Of a DNA stretch of 64,000 bases, positions 7,022 through 16,167 are shown in pieces. Numbering within the stretch: position 1 is the first letter of the stretch; each line of letters starts with the position of its first letter. The position numbers and the translations under genes are program-made. The notes under the pieces are model-generated. The model saw nothing but the letters and a program-made list of their open reading frames with translations, did not search any database and was not told the origin of the DNA. The stretch is from Ruicaihuangia caeni (lineage in GTDB: Bacteria > Actinomycetota > Actinomycetes > Actinomycetales > Microbacteriaceae), in assembly GCF_029952955.1 (NCBI RefSeq), contig NZ_JASATX010000001.1, positions 248,001 to 312,000 on the forward strand, given 5' to 3'.

Positions 7022-8614
7022 GTGGCTAAGCCGATCGTGTTGATCGCAGAAGAACTGTCACCCGCCACCGTCGCCGCGCTCGGCCCTGACTTCGACATCA
7101 GGAACATCGACGGCACCGACCGCGCGGTGCTGTTGGAAGCATTGGCGGACGCGGATGCCGTGCTCGTGCGCTCGGCCACGAAGCTCGATGCAGAGGCGAT
7201 CGCCGCCTCCAAGAAGCTCAAGGTCATCGCACGCGCGGGCGTGGGTCTCGACAACGTCGACATCAAGGCCGCGACCGAGGCCGGAATCATGGTCGTGAAC
7301 GCGCCGACCTCCAACATCGTCAGCGCCGCCGAGCTCGCGATCACACACCTGCTCTCACTCGCGCGTCTCGTACCCGACGCGAACGCCTCGCTGAAGGCCG
7401 GCGAATGGAAGCGTTCGAAGTTCACCGGTGTCGAGCTCTACGAGAAGACCATCGGCATCGTCGGCCTCGGTCGGATCGGTGCGCTCGTCGCACAGCGGCT
7501 CGCCGCGTTCGGCACCGAGATCATCGCCTACGACCCCTACGTCACGCCCGCCCGGGCTCAGCAGATGGGGGTCACGATGGTGACTCTCGACGAACTCATG
7601 GAGCGCGCCGACTTCATCACCATCCACATCCCGAAGACTCCTGAGACCACGGGCCTGATCGGCGCCGAGCAGTTCGCGAAGGCGAAGCCGTCGCTGCGCA
7701 TCGTCAACGCGAGCCGCGGCGGCATCATCGATGAAGACGCGCTCTACGAGGCATTGAAGTCGCGGCGCATCGCCGGTGCAGGGCTCGACGTGTTCGTCAG
7801 CGAGCCGCCCACCGGCTCGCCGCTGCTCGAGCTCGACAACATCACCGTCACCCCGCACCTCGGCGCCTCCACCGGTGAGGCGCAGGAGAAGGCCGGTGTC
7901 TCGGTGGCGAAGTCGGTGCGCTTGGCGCTCGACGGCGAACTCGTGCCCGACGCGGTCAACGTGGCCGGCGGTGTCATCGACCCGACTGTTCGCCCCGGCA
8001 TCCCGCTCATGGAGAAGCTCGGCCAGGTGTTCGCGGGTCTCGTCGACAGCCCGCTCACGAGCGTGGCTGTCGAGGTGCGCGGTGAGATCACCGCCTTCGA
8101 CGTGAGCGTGCTGAAGCTCGCAGCGCTGAAGGGCATTTTCACGAACGTCGTGAGCGAGCAGGTCAGCTACGTGAACGCGCCGTTGCTCGCCGAGCAGCGC
8201 GGCGTCGAGGTGCAGCTCATCACCGACGCAACGAGTGAGGAGTACCGCAATCTGCTCACGCTTCGCGGTGCGCTCAGCGACGGGTCGCAGATCTCGGTCT
8301 CCGGCACGCTGACCGGCACGAGGCAGGCGCAGAAGATCGTCGAGGTCAACGGCTACGACGTCGAGGTGCCGATCGCCGACCACCTCATCGTGATGCGCTA
8401 CGTCGACCGCCCGGGAATCGTCGCGGTGTACGGCAAGCTCTTCGGCGACGCCCAGATCAACATCGCCGGTATGCAGGTCGCGCGCAAGACCGCCGGCGGC
8501 AAGGCGTTGAGCATCGTGATGGTCGACTCACCGGTGCCCGCTGAACTGCTCAGCGAGATCGAGGGCGCCATCGAGGCCGATTTCGTTCGCGAGATCGACG
8601 TCATCGAGGTCTGA
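7022..8614 (+). CDS. serA: D-3-phosphoglycerate dehydrogenase
   Basis: First step of the phosphorylated serine pathway: 3-phosphoglycerate to 3-phosphohydroxypyruvate with NAD+. The 530-aa form is the long actinobacterial type: substrate-binding part, Rossmann domain with GLGRIG, the catalytic-region motif NASRGGIIDEDAL, the catalytic His in TPHLGAS, an intervening domain (about 320-450) and a C-terminal ACT domain (YVDRPGIVAVYGKLFGD) that in this family gives serine feedback inhibition. The frame is open from 6455, but GTG at 7022 is the family start and has AAGGAAG upstream. It is monocistronic: a perfect terminator hairpin follows at 8674. Confidence 0.97.
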   Translation: MAKPIVLIAEELSPATVAALGPDFDIRNIDGTDRAVLLEALADADAVLVRSATKLDAEAIAASKKLKVIARAGVGLDNVDIKAATEAGIMVVNAPTSNIVSAAELAITHLLSLARLVPDANASLKAGEWKRSKFTGVELYEKTIGIVGLGRIGALVAQRLAAFGTEIIAYDPYVTPARAQQMGVTMVTLDELMERADFITIHIPKTPETTGLIGAEQFAKAKPSLRIVNASRGGIIDEDALYEALKSRRIAGAGLDVFVSEPPTGSPLLELDNITVTPHLGASTGEAQEKAGVSVAKSVRLALDGELVPDAVNVAGGVIDPTVRPGIPLMEKLGQVFAGLVDSPLTSVAVEVRGEITAFDVSVLKLAALKGIFTNVVSEQVSYVNAPLLAEQRGVEVQLITDATSEEYRNLLTLRGALSDGSQISVSGTLTGTRQAQKIVEVNGYDVEVPIADHLIVMRYVDRPGIVAVYGKLFGDAQINIAGMQVARKTAGGKALSIVMVDSPVPAELLSEIEGAIEADFVREIDVIEV

Positions 8615-8673
8615 CCACCGATCGAGGTGCGGCTGCGGCATCCGTTCGCGTAACCACGAACAGGAAGAACGAA

Positions 8674-8701
8674 GAAGGGCCGGGGGAGACCCCGGCCCTT
8701 C
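8674..8701. terminator. bidirectional terminator between serA and the 116-aa membrane protein gene
   Basis: Perfect 12-bp inverted repeat GAAGGGCCGGGG / CCCCGGCCCTTC with a 4-nt GAGA loop. It lies between two converging genes, so it can serve both strands. There is no U tract, which is common for actinobacterial terminators. Confidence 0.85.
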
Positions 8702-8716
8702 ACGTTGCAGTCCGCG

Positions 8717-9067
8717 CTAGACGAAGACCGCTACCACGATGTTCACGAGAGTGAGCAGCCCGATCGTTCCCAGGATGCCGTTCGAGATCGTCTCCTTCTT
8801 GCGGAACACCAGCGCGAGAACGTAGATGGTCAGCGCCACGACCAGCTTGATGCCGATCTTGACGTGGTTGACATCGGCGTCGCCCATCTCTGCGACGCCC
8901 ACCAGCAGCAGGCCGGTGACCACTTGCGTGAGCGCTCCATGGAGGATCGCGGGGTTGATGCGGCCGGAACGAGTCCTGAAGGCTGACATCTGCACCATGA
9001 AGCCGCCGAACAGCGAGGCGAGACCCACGAAGTGGAGCACGAGCAGGATATTGCGAACGATTTCCAT
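8717..9067 (-). CDS. hypothetical integral membrane protein, 116 aa
   Basis: Four predicted transmembrane helices (around NILLVLHFVGLASLFGGFM, LTQVVTGLLLVGVAE, IGIKLVVALTIYVLALVF and GTIGLLTLVNIVVAVFV) with very short loops. No catalytic motif is visible; such proteins are usually annotated as integral membrane protein of unknown function. The ATG has TAGACT ending 7 nt upstream, so the mRNA is probably leaderless. It converges on serA with a shared terminator. Confidence 0.75.
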   Translation of the reverse strand: MEIVRNILLVLHFVGLASLFGGFMVQMSAFRTRSGRINPAILHGALTQVVTGLLLVGVAEMGDADVNHVKIGIKLVVALTIYVLALVFRKKETISNGILGTIGLLTLVNIVVAVFV

Positions 9068-9073
9068 GTTTTG

Positions 9074-9079
9074 AGTCTA
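9074..9079 (-). promoter_or_regulatory. -10 element, leaderless start of the 116-aa membrane protein
   Basis: TAGACT on the minus strand ends 7 nt before the ATG at 9067. Confidence 0.45.
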
Positions 9080-9123
9080 GGTGCGGTCAGCGCGGCCAAC
9101 GCTGAGCACGGAGCCCGCCCATG

Positions 9124-9158
9124 GTGAAGGGCGGGACACCTCGTGCCCCGCCCTTCAC
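9124..9158 (-). terminator. terminator after the DUF6458-type gene
   Basis: Perfect 12-bp inverted repeat GTGAAGGGCGGG / CCCGCCCTTCAC with an 11-nt loop, starting directly after the stop of the minus-strand gene that ends at 9166. Confidence 0.8.
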
Positions 9159-9165
9159 TCGTGAC

Positions 9166-9417
9166 TCAGAGCGGATCGCTCAGGTTGTCGTCGCGGCGCA
9201 CCGCCGCGCCGGTACCCGGGTCGATCTCGGTACGCGAGACGCTCGTCGAACGACGCCGACGCGCCATCAGGACAATGCCGATCAGCACTGTCACCACGCC
9301 GGCGATCATCAGGATCCAGCCGACGAGGTCAAGCGAGATCCAGTCGACCTCTACCTGCAGCGCGAACGTGAGAATCGCACCCACGACGAACAGGAACACT
9401 CCGAAACCGATGCTCAT
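9166..9417 (-). CDS. DUF6458-type small membrane protein, 83 aa
   Basis: Two helices ([17 protein letters not shown] and [19 protein letters not shown]) joined by the short loop [11 protein letters not shown], then a basic tail MARRRRS and a polar C-terminus. The pattern MSIGFG...GAIL.FA matches the DUF6458 family as I remember it. The frame stays open to 9522, but ATG at 9417 has GAGGAAG upstream and starts at the family N-terminus. Function unknown. Confidence 0.75.
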   Translation of the reverse strand: MSIGFGVFLFVVGAILTFALQVEVDWISLDLVGWILMIAGVVTVLIGIVLMARRRRSTSVSRTEIDPGTGAAVRRDDNLSDPL

Positions 9418-9572
9418 GACGGCTTCCTCCGATCCTTGGGCCAGGTCGACACCGAGGTGATATCGGCGCAGGGCCCGCGGCACATGGTGACCCTGTGGGG
9501 AACCTGTCCGCAAGACGAGCAACCGCTGGGAACGTCAGAGGGGGTTCGCTCTGGCCGCTCCCGAACGCGCGA

Positions 9573-9578
9573 TACGCT
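9573..9578 (+). promoter_or_regulatory. -10 element, leaderless start of leuB
   Basis: TACGCT ends 8 nt before the ATG at 9586; no Shine-Dalgarno is present. Confidence 0.45.
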
Positions 9579-9585
9579 AGTGGCC

Positions 9586-10641
9586 ATGCCTCGCACCATC
9601 GATCTCGCCGTCATTCCTGGAGACGGCATCGGCCCAGAAGTCACCGCCGAAGCACTCAAGGTGCTGAGGGCAGTGCTTCCGGCCGACATCGAATTGGTCG
9701 AGACCCAGTACCCCTTCGGCGCCACCCACTATCTGGAGTCGGGCGAGGTGCTGAGCGACGAGAGCCTCGCACGACTGAAGCAGCACGAGGCGATCCTCTT
9801 CGGCGCGGTCGGGGGCGACCCGCGCGACCCCCGCCTTGCGGGAGGCATCATCGAGCGCGGGCTGCTGCTCAAGCTGCGATTCGCGCTCGACCACTACGTC
9901 AACCTTCGCCCGGCGACGCTGTTCCCCGGCATCAGCTCGCCGCTCGCAGCCCCCGGCGATGTCGACTTCGTCGTGGTGCGCGAGGGCACCGAAGGGCCGT
10001 ACGTCGGCAACGGCGGTGCCATGCGCATCGGCACCCGCCACGAGGTGGCCAACGAGACCAGCGTCAACACCGCCTTCGGTGTCGAGCGCGTCGTGCGCTT
10101 CGCGTTCGAGACCGCGCAATCCCGTGCCCGCAAGCGCCTCACCTTCGTGCACAAGACCAACGTGCTGGTGCACGCCGGTGGGCTGTGGCAGCGGATCGTC
10201 GACCGCGTCGCCACTGAGTACCCAGAGGTTGCGGTCGACTACCTGCACGTCGATGCCGCGACGATCTTCATGGTCACGGAGCCCAGCCGGTTCGACACGA
10301 TCGTGACCGACAACCTCTTCGGCGACATCCTCACGGATCTCGCTGGCGCCATCAGCGGCGGCATCGGCCTGGCCGCCTCGGGCAACATCAACCCCGACCG
10401 CGAGTTCCCGAGCATGTTCGAGCCGGTGCACGGCTCTGCGCCTGACATCGCGGGCAAGCAGCTCGCAGACCCGACCGCCGCCATCCTCTCGGCCGCGCTG
10501 CTGCTGCAGCACCTCGGGCTCGCTGACGAGGCTGCGAAGATCAATGGGGCAGTGGCGCGCGACCTCGCCGGCCGCGGCGAAGCGCGTCGGGGCACCAGCG
10601 AAACCGGCGACGCCATCGTGGCGGCGATCGGCGAGCACTGA
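9586..10641 (+). CDS. leuB: 3-isopropylmalate dehydrogenase
   Basis: Leucine biosynthesis: NAD+-dependent oxidation and decarboxylation of 3-isopropylmalate to 2-oxoisocaproate. The 351-aa protein begins with [13 protein letters not shown] and carries [10 protein letters not shown], the NAD/metal segment [15 protein letters not shown] with its metal-ligating Asp residues, and GSAPDIAGK. The frame is open from 9121, but ATG at 9586 is the family start and follows a -10 hexamer. ilvE lies 60 nt downstream and catalyses the last leucine step, so the two are functionally paired. Confidence 0.96.
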   Translation: MPRTIDLAVIPGDGIGPEVTAEALKVLRAVLPADIELVETQYPFGATHYLESGEVLSDESLARLKQHEAILFGAVGGDPRDPRLAGGIIERGLLLKLRFALDHYVNLRPATLFPGISSPLAAPGDVDFVVVREGTEGPYVGNGGAMRIGTRHEVANETSVNTAFGVERVVRFAFETAQSRARKRLTFVHKTNVLVHAGGLWQRIVDRVATEYPEVAVDYLHVDAATIFMVTEPSRFDTIVTDNLFGDILTDLAGAISGGIGLAASGNINPDREFPSMFEPVHGSAPDIAGKQLADPTAAILSAALLLQHLGLADEAAKINGAVARDLAGRGEARRGTSETGDAIVAAIGEH

Positions 10642-10701
10642 CCGATCCGAAGAGCACCGACCAAATAGAACGAACCAACCGATCGCCCACTAAGGAACGC
10701 C

Positions 10702-11808
10702 ATGACCAGCGCCGCAACCGCTACTCCGCTCCAATTCGCGGTGACGAAGAACCTCCAGGCGAAGTCGGCCGCCGAGCGCGATGAAGTGCTCGCCGATCCC
10801 GGGTTCGGCACGCGGTTCACCGATCACATGGTCGACATCTGCTGGTCGCGTGGCGGCGGGTGGCACCGGCCGCGAGTCCAGCCGTACGGCCCGATCGCCC
10901 TCGATCCCTCGGCAGCGGTGCTGCACTACGGGCAGGAGATCTTCGAGGGGCTCAAGGCCTACCGACACGGCGATGGCTCGGTGTGGACGTTCCGGCCCGA
11001 GATGAACGCTCAGCGCCTGAACCGCTCAGCACGACGTCTCGCGCTGCCGGAGCTGCCGGAGGAGTACTTCATCCAATCGCTGCGCGAACTCATCGCGGTC
11101 GACGGCGACTGGGTGCCTTCAGCCCCGGAGACCAGCCTGTACCTGCGCCCGTTCATGTTCGCCAAGGAGGCGTTCCTCGGCGTGCGCCCGGCGAACAAGG
11201 TCGCGTACTACCTCATCGCGAGCCCCGCCGGCGCCTACTTCTCCGGCGGCGTCGCACCGGTGTCGATCTGGCTGTCGAGCAAGTACTCGCGAGCAGCAGA
11301 CGGAGGCACGGGCTTCGCGAAGACCGGAGGCAACTACGCGGCCTCGCTGCTGCCTCAGGCGGAAGCCTACGAGCAGGGCTGCCAGCAGGTGCTCTTCCTC
11401 GACCCCGTGCACCACAAGTACGTCGAGGAACTCGGCGGCATGAACATCGTGTTCGTGAAGCGCGACGGCACGCTGGTCACCCCGGCATCCGAGAGCATCC
11501 TCGAGGGCGTCACACGAGACTCGGTGCTGCAGTTGGCCGCCGACCGCGGCCACGCCATCGAGCGCCGTGAGATCTCGATCGACGAGTGGCGGGACGGCGC
11601 GGCTTCCGGCGAGATCACCGAGGTCTTCGCGTGCGGCACCGCTGCCGTGATCGTGCCGATCGCGATGCTGAAGACGCCCGACTTCGCCATCGGCTCGGCC
11701 GATGCGCCGGCGGGTGAGCTCACGATGTCACTCCGGCAGGAGCTGACCGACATCCAGTACGGTCGTCGCGACGACAAGCACGGCTGGATGCTGCGACTCG
11801 ACGCCTGA
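10702..11808 (+). CDS. ilvE: branched-chain amino acid aminotransferase
   Basis: PLP-dependent (fold IV) transaminase converting the 2-oxo acids to leucine, isoleucine and valine with glutamate as donor. At 368 aa it is the long actinobacterial/eukaryotic-like type. HYGQEIFEGLKAYR, the PLP-lysine segment TGFAKTGGNYAASL, ELGGMNIVFV and ACGTAAVIVPI are characteristic. AAGGA precedes the ATG. Probably co-transcribed with leuB. An imperfectly tailed hairpin follows at 11821. Confidence 0.95.
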   Translation: MTSAATATPLQFAVTKNLQAKSAAERDEVLADPGFGTRFTDHMVDICWSRGGGWHRPRVQPYGPIALDPSAAVLHYGQEIFEGLKAYRHGDGSVWTFRPEMNAQRLNRSARRLALPELPEEYFIQSLRELIAVDGDWVPSAPETSLYLRPFMFAKEAFLGVRPANKVAYYLIASPAGAYFSGGVAPVSIWLSSKYSRAADGGTGFAKTGGNYAASLLPQAEAYEQGCQQVLFLDPVHHKYVEELGGMNIVFVKRDGTLVTPASESILEGVTRDSVLQLAADRGHAIERREISIDEWRDGAASGEITEVFACGTAAVIVPIAMLKTPDFAIGSADAPAGELTMSLRQELTDIQYGRRDDKHGWMLRLDA

Positions 11809-11820
11809 TCAGCACGCACG

Positions 11821-11837
11821 CCCGCGGCATCCGCGGG
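11821..11837. terminator. short GC hairpin after ilvE
   Basis: CCCGCGG, loop CAT, CCGCGGG: a perfect 7-bp stem 13 nt after the ilvE stop, without a T tract. A possible terminator. Confidence 0.4.
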
Positions 11838-11894
11838 ACCCATGGGCACCGGCGCCCTCACACCTGAGCATCACCACCATCAGTATGTGACCAT

Positions 11895-11911
11895 GCGCAT
11901 GGCTCATGCGC
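11895..11911 (+). promoter_or_regulatory. inverted repeat just upstream of the FAH-family gene
   Basis: GCGCATG, GCT, CATGCGC is a perfect 7-bp inverted repeat ending immediately before the GAGGAG ribosome site and 13 nt before the GTG. It could be an operator or a translation-controlling hairpin. The word CATGCGC occurs nearby only in this repeat. Confidence 0.35.
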
Positions 11912-11924
11912 GCGAGGAGAACAC

Positions 11925-12695
11925 GTGAAAATCGCACGCTTCACCACCGGCGACGGCGACCCGCGCTTCGGCATCGTCGACGACGAGGAACTCGTCGTTC
12001 TGCAGGGCGACCCGATGTTCGCCGGGTTCGACACCACGGGGGAGCGTGTGCCGCTCGAGTCGGCTCGACTGCTGGCTCCCGTGATCCCTCGGTCGAAGGT
12101 GGTGTGCGTGGGGCTGAACTACGCCGAGCACAAGGCTGAGATGGATGTCGCAGCGCCGAGCAACCCCCTCATCTTCCTGAAGCCGAACACCTCGGTGATC
12201 GGCCCCGGTGAGACGATTCAGATCCCGCCGGTGGAGGGGCGCATCGTGCACGAGGGCGAGCTCGCAGTCGTGATCGGCAAGATCGCGAAGCGTGTGAAGG
12301 CCGCCGACGCGTACGACCACATCTTCGGCTACACCATCGCGAACGACGTCTCTGCGCGCGACCAGATGTTCGCCGACGGTCAGTGGGCCCGTGCGAAGGG
12401 CTACGACACCTTCTGCCCGATCGGGCCCGTCATCGAGACCGAGCTCGACCCCTCGAACCTCGAGATCACCACCAGGGTCGACGGCGAGCAGCGTCGTCAC
12501 GGTTTCACTCGCGATCTGCTGCACAAGATTCCAGAGTTGATCGAGTTCATCTCCGATGTGTGGACGCTGCTGCCGGGCGACCTGATTCTGACCGGCACAC
12601 CCGCCGGCCTCGGTGGCTTCGTCGACGGGCAGACGGTCGAGATCGAGATCGACGGCATCGGCGTGCTCTCGAACCCGGCGCGCAACCGAGCCTGA
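11925..12695 (+). CDS. fumarylacetoacetate hydrolase (FAH) family protein
   Basis: A 256-aa C-C bond hydrolase/isomerase of the FAH superfamily, close in length to 2-hydroxyhepta-2,4-diene-1,7-dioate isomerases and oxaloacetate-decarboxylase-like (FAHD1) proteins. The segment VCVGLNYAEHKAEM, the metal ligands in HEGELAVVIG and ANDVSARDQM, the segment RAKGYDTFCPIGP and the terminal loop TGTPAGLGGF are visible. GAGGAG and a GTG give the start. Proteins of this type often sit beside gltX in actinobacteria; the substrate cannot be assigned. Confidence 0.88.
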   Translation: MKIARFTTGDGDPRFGIVDDEELVVLQGDPMFAGFDTTGERVPLESARLLAPVIPRSKVVCVGLNYAEHKAEMDVAAPSNPLIFLKPNTSVIGPGETIQIPPVEGRIVHEGELAVVIGKIAKRVKAADAYDHIFGYTIANDVSARDQMFADGQWARAKGYDTFCPIGPVIETELDPSNLEITTRVDGEQRRHGFTRDLLHKIPELIEFISDVWTLLPGDLILTGTPAGLGGFVDGQTVEIEIDGIGVLSNPARNRA

Positions 12696-12846
12696 CCTGC
12701 CGGTATCCGCGCGAATCTCGCGCGTCGGCCCATCGTCCCGAGCGCGCAGGGCGGTCGGGTGCGTGAAGCGTCGGTGGACTGTCGACCCCCTGCTCGGGGC
12801 CGCCGCACGAAGCGACGATCACCGAACCCGCCGAACCGAGGAGCAC

Positions 12847-13530
12847 ATGACGTCCACGCCGTCGTCGGAACTGCCACGCGTCACACGGTCGTACCTGGCC
12901 GAGCTCGACGTGGCGCTCGAGGGCCTGCCCGAAAGCGTGCGCCGCGACATCCGCGCGGGTGTCGAAGAAGAGCTGCTCGGTGCGGATGCCGCGACCGCCG
13001 CCGAGCGCATCGAACTGCTCGGCGACCCGCAGTTGATCGCGGCGAACGCCCGCCAGGAGGCGGCCGCAGGCGGCGCTGTTGCGGCGCCTGACGGTGCCGC
13101 GGCGGGGATCAGCGCGCAACCGCTGTCTGCGGCATCCGACGCGCGTGCCGAGGCGGCACCGGGTGGGCTCGCTGCCACCGGGATCCGAGGCTTCGAACTT
13201 GCGGCGGTCCTGCTCGTCGCGGTCGGCGGGTTCGTCGTGCCGTTCTTCGGCTGGGTGGTCGGCATCGTGCTCGTCTGGATGTCGCGCGTGTGGCGCACGT
13301 GGGAGAAGCTGGTCGCGACGTTCGGAGCGGCCGGCGCGGTGCTGCTCGGCATTGCGGCGGCCTGGGTGCAGCGCCTCGCTGACTCTGAGATGGACCCTGG
13401 GGTGAATCCCTTGGTCCCCGCCGCGTTCGACCTCTGGTGGTCAGTCTTCCTGCTGTGGATCCCGGTCAATGTGGTGCTCGGTATCTGGCTGATCGTGCGC
13501 GCCCGCTCACGGGCGCGTGAGAACCGCTGA
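12847..13530 (+). CDS. HAAS-domain-like membrane protein
   Basis: The N-terminal about 60 residues (RSYLAELDVALEGLPESVRR, then a repeated Asp/Glu-rich helix and ERIELLGDPQLIAANAR) match the helical DUF1700/HAAS signalling module. An Ala-rich linker and three or four membrane helices follow (ELAAVLLVAVGGFVVPFFGW onward). Such proteins often accompany PadR-type regulators, but none is encoded here. The start ATG has CCGAGGAG upstream; length 227 aa. Function unknown. Confidence 0.7.
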   Translation: MTSTPSSELPRVTRSYLAELDVALEGLPESVRRDIRAGVEEELLGADAATAAERIELLGDPQLIAANARQEAAAGGAVAAPDGAAAGISAQPLSAASDARAEAAPGGLAATGIRGFELAAVLLVAVGGFVVPFFGWVVGIVLVWMSRVWRTWEKLVATFGAAGAVLLGIAAAWVQRLADSEMDPGVNPLVPAAFDLWWSVFLLWIPVNVVLGIWLIVRARSRARENR

Positions 13531-13549
13531 ACCGCCCATTCCGGCGAAC

Positions 13550-13555
13550 TAGAAT
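13550..13555 (+). promoter_or_regulatory. -10 element, leaderless start of gltX
   Basis: TAGAAT ends 9 nt before the ATG at 13564. It is the closest match to the TATAAT consensus among these sites. Confidence 0.5.
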
Positions 13556-13563
13556 CGGTCTCG

Positions 13564-15045
13564 ATGGCTGATCTCTTCTCCACCGCGACCGGTTCCGATA
13601 TCCGAGTGCGCTTCTGCCCGTCTCCGACCGGCACCCCGCACGTCGGGCTCATCCGCACGGCCCTGTTCAACTGGGCGTACGCCCGGCACAACCGGGGCAC
13701 GATGATCTTCCGCATCGAAGACACCGACGCGGCGCGCGACAGTGAGGAGAGCTACCTCCAGTTGCTCGAGGCACTGCGCTGGCTCGGCATCGACTGGGAC
13801 GAGGGAATCGACACCGGTGGCCCGCACGGCCCGTACCGGCAGTCTCAGCGGCAAGGCATCTACGCCGACATCATCGAGAAGCTCAAGGCATCCGGTCACC
13901 TCTACGAGTCGTTCGCGACCGCCGAGGAGATCGAAGCGCGCAACATCGCCAACGGGCGTGATCCGAAGCAGGGCTACGACAACTTCGAGCGCGACCTCAC
14001 CGATGAGCAGCGGGCCGCCTACCGCGCCGAAGGACGTCAGCCCGCGCTGCGCCTTCGAGTGCCCGACACCGACCTGAGCTTCACCGACCTCGTTCGCGGC
14101 GAGATCACGTTCCCGGCCGGCAGCTTCACCGACTTCGTCGTCGTGCGTCCGAACGGGCTGCCGCTGTACACGTTCGTGAACCCGGTCGACGATGCGCTGA
14201 TGGGCGTGACGCACGTGCTGCGCGGTGAAGACCTGTTGAGCTCGACCCCGCGGCAGATCGCGCTGTACCGCGCTCTGATTGAGGCGGGCGTCACCACCTT
14301 CATCCCGCGATTCGGGCACCTGCCGTATGTGATGGGCGAAGGCAACAAGAAGCTCTCGAAGCGTGATCCCGAGTCGAACCTGTTCCACCACCGCGACCGC
14401 GGATTCATTCCCGAAGGACTCCTCAACTACCTCGCACTTCTCGGCTGGTCGATCGCGGCAGATCGCGACGTGTTCACGATCGCCGAGCTGATCGACGCGT
14501 TCGATGTCGAGAACGTGAACCCCAACCCGGCCCGCTTCGACGTGAAGAAGGCCGAGGCCATCAACGGCGACCACATTCGGATGCTGGAGCCGACCGACTT
14601 CGCCGAGCGGCTGCTGCCCTACCTCGCCGACCTCATCAACAGCGGCGAGCATCGCGTGCTGCTCGCGAAGGCCGCGCCCCTCGTGCAGGAGCGCATCGCC
14701 CTTCTGAGCGAAGCGCGCGACATGATGGGCTTCTTCTTCCTCGCCGATGACGCCATCGAGTACGAGGACGACGCGCTCATCGGGCTGAAGGACGACGCAG
14801 GCGAGGTGCTTCAGGCATCGATCGAGGCGCTTTCAGCGCTCGACGAATGGGGCCTCGACGGCATCGAGAGCGCGCTTCGCGCGTCGCTCATCGACGGCCT
14901 CGGCAAGAAGCCGCGGCTCGCGTTCGGTCCGCTGCGCACCGCGATCTCGGGCCGTCGTGTGAGCCCGCCGCTGTTCGAGTCGATGGAGCTGCTCGGCCGC
15001 GACTCGACGCTGACCCGACTCGAACGGCTTCGGGCGCGGCTGTGA
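13564..15045 (+). CDS. gltX: glutamyl-tRNA synthetase
   Basis: Class I aminoacyl-tRNA synthetase, 493 aa, normal length. The HIGH-equivalent is in [20 protein letters not shown], the KMSKS-equivalent is [10 protein letters not shown], and [10 protein letters not shown] is the glutamate-site region. Actinobacteria lack GlnRS, so this enzyme presumably also charges tRNA-Gln (such as the one at 18510) for GatCAB amidation. Its stop overlaps the GTG of the flavoprotein gene (GTGA). Confidence 0.97.
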   Translation: MADLFSTATGSDIRVRFCPSPTGTPHVGLIRTALFNWAYARHNRGTMIFRIEDTDAARDSEESYLQLLEALRWLGIDWDEGIDTGGPHGPYRQSQRQGIYADIIEKLKASGHLYESFATAEEIEARNIANGRDPKQGYDNFERDLTDEQRAAYRAEGRQPALRLRVPDTDLSFTDLVRGEITFPAGSFTDFVVVRPNGLPLYTFVNPVDDALMGVTHVLRGEDLLSSTPRQIALYRALIEAGVTTFIPRFGHLPYVMGEGNKKLSKRDPESNLFHHRDRGFIPEGLLNYLALLGWSIAADRDVFTIAELIDAFDVENVNPNPARFDVKKAEAINGDHIRMLEPTDFAERLLPYLADLINSGEHRVLLAKAAPLVQERIALLSEARDMMGFFFLADDAIEYEDDALIGLKDDAGEVLQASIEALSALDEWGLDGIESALRASLIDGLGKKPRLAFGPLRTAISGRRVSPPLFESMELLGRDSTLTRLERLRARL

Positions 15046-16058
15046 CCACCGAGCGCGCTCCGCTGCCGACGGATGCCGCCACCGAGTACGACGTCATCGT
15101 CATCGGAGCGGGGCCGGCGGGGCTCTCCGCCGCGCTGAATCTCGTGCGTGCGCGGCGACGCACGCTCGTGCTCGACAGCAACCGCCCGCGTCACTCGGCA
15201 ACCCTGATCTCTCACGGCTTCTTGACGCGCGACAACACGCCGCCGCATGAGCTCCGGCGACTCGGCCGCGAGGAGTACCTCGCCTACCCGGAAGCGGAGC
15301 ACCAACTGGCGGTCGTCGAGTCCATCACCGCGCTCGAGGAGCCCGGGCGCCACATCTACCAGACCGACACTCACACGACCGGCTCGACGGGCCTGTTCGA
15401 AGTGCGGGCTCGCGGCATCAACGGTCAGCCCGACCGCGTGGTGCGCTGCAAGACGGTGCTGCTCGCGACGGGGCTGAAGGAGACGCTGCCGAAGCTCCCC
15501 AGCATCCGTTCGTTCTACGGAATGGGCCTGTTCAGCTGCGTCGCCTGCGATGGCTACGAGTACAGCGACCGGCCGATCGCGCTGATCGGCGAGACTTCCG
15601 ACATCGCGTGGCGGGCGCTGCTCATCGCGCAGTGGAGCGACCACCTCACGGTCTTCACCAATGGCGCGGATGCTGTCACCGACGGTCAGGAAGAAGTGTT
15701 GGCCGACCGTGGCGTGCGCGTCGAGCGCAGACCCATCGCCGATGTCGAGGGCAGCCGCGAGGGTGTCAGCGGCATCCGCCTCGACGACGGCGACGTGATC
15801 GAGATCTCCGGCGGATTCGTTCGGCCGAAGTGGCACGCGCAACTCGACTTCGCCGGCTCGCTCGACTTGGCCACCGACGGCTGGGGCCTGCTCACGATCG
15901 ACCGCGATGGACGCACGAGTCATGCGGGTGTGTACGCCGCCGGCGACTGCACCTCACCCGGTCCGCAGCAGCTCATCGTGGCCGCGGGAGCGGGCGCTCG
16001 AGTCGCGGCGACCATCAACCGCGACCTCATCGGAGTGCCGACCGCGCACAGTCGCTGA
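15042..16058 (+). CDS. thioredoxin-reductase-like FAD/NAD(P)-dependent oxidoreductase
   Basis: 338-aa two-dinucleotide-domain flavoprotein. FAD-binding [17 protein letters not shown] lies at the N-terminus, a redox CVACDG motif at the thioredoxin-reductase disulfide position, and the C-terminal FAD motif [19 protein letters not shown]. The NADPH domain is atypical: the expected GGGxxA motif reads [12 protein letters not shown], so NADPH use is uncertain. The start GTG overlaps the gltX stop; the upstream extension to 14847 is a shadow. The electron acceptor is unknown; no thioredoxin gene is adjacent. Confidence 0.85.
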   Translation: MTTERAPLPTDAATEYDVIVIGAGPAGLSAALNLVRARRRTLVLDSNRPRHSATLISHGFLTRDNTPPHELRRLGREEYLAYPEAEHQLAVVESITALEEPGRHIYQTDTHTTGSTGLFEVRARGINGQPDRVVRCKTVLLATGLKETLPKLPSIRSFYGMGLFSCVACDGYEYSDRPIALIGETSDIAWRALLIAQWSDHLTVFTNGADAVTDGQEEVLADRGVRVERRPIADVEGSREGVSGIRLDDGDVIEISGGFVRPKWHAQLDFAGSLDLATDGWGLLTIDRDGRTSHAGVYAAGDCTSPGPQQLIVAAGAGARVAATINRDLIGVPTAHSR

Positions 16059-16155
16059 GCTGTCTGCTCTGCTGCGCTGCTGCTCTGCTGCTTTGCTCTT
16101 CGAAGGCCTGTGACATCGGGTCGAAGGGCCCTGTGGAGGGGAACCGGCGCGAGCC

Positions 16156-16161
16156 TACTGT
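16156..16161 (+). promoter_or_regulatory. -10 element, leaderless start of the AMIN-like lipoprotein gene
   Basis: TACTGT ends 7 nt before the ATG at 16168. Confidence 0.45.
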
Positions 16162-16167
16162 TCGGGT

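Noticed and set aside
7355-8383. Long antisense frame within serA
   Set aside because: serA is full length and conserved; the reverse frame is His/Asp/Arg-rich noise.
16065-16100. CTG/GCT-rich stretch after the flavoprotein gene
   Set aside because: Short, imperfect low-complexity DNA; no coding or hairpin function visible.
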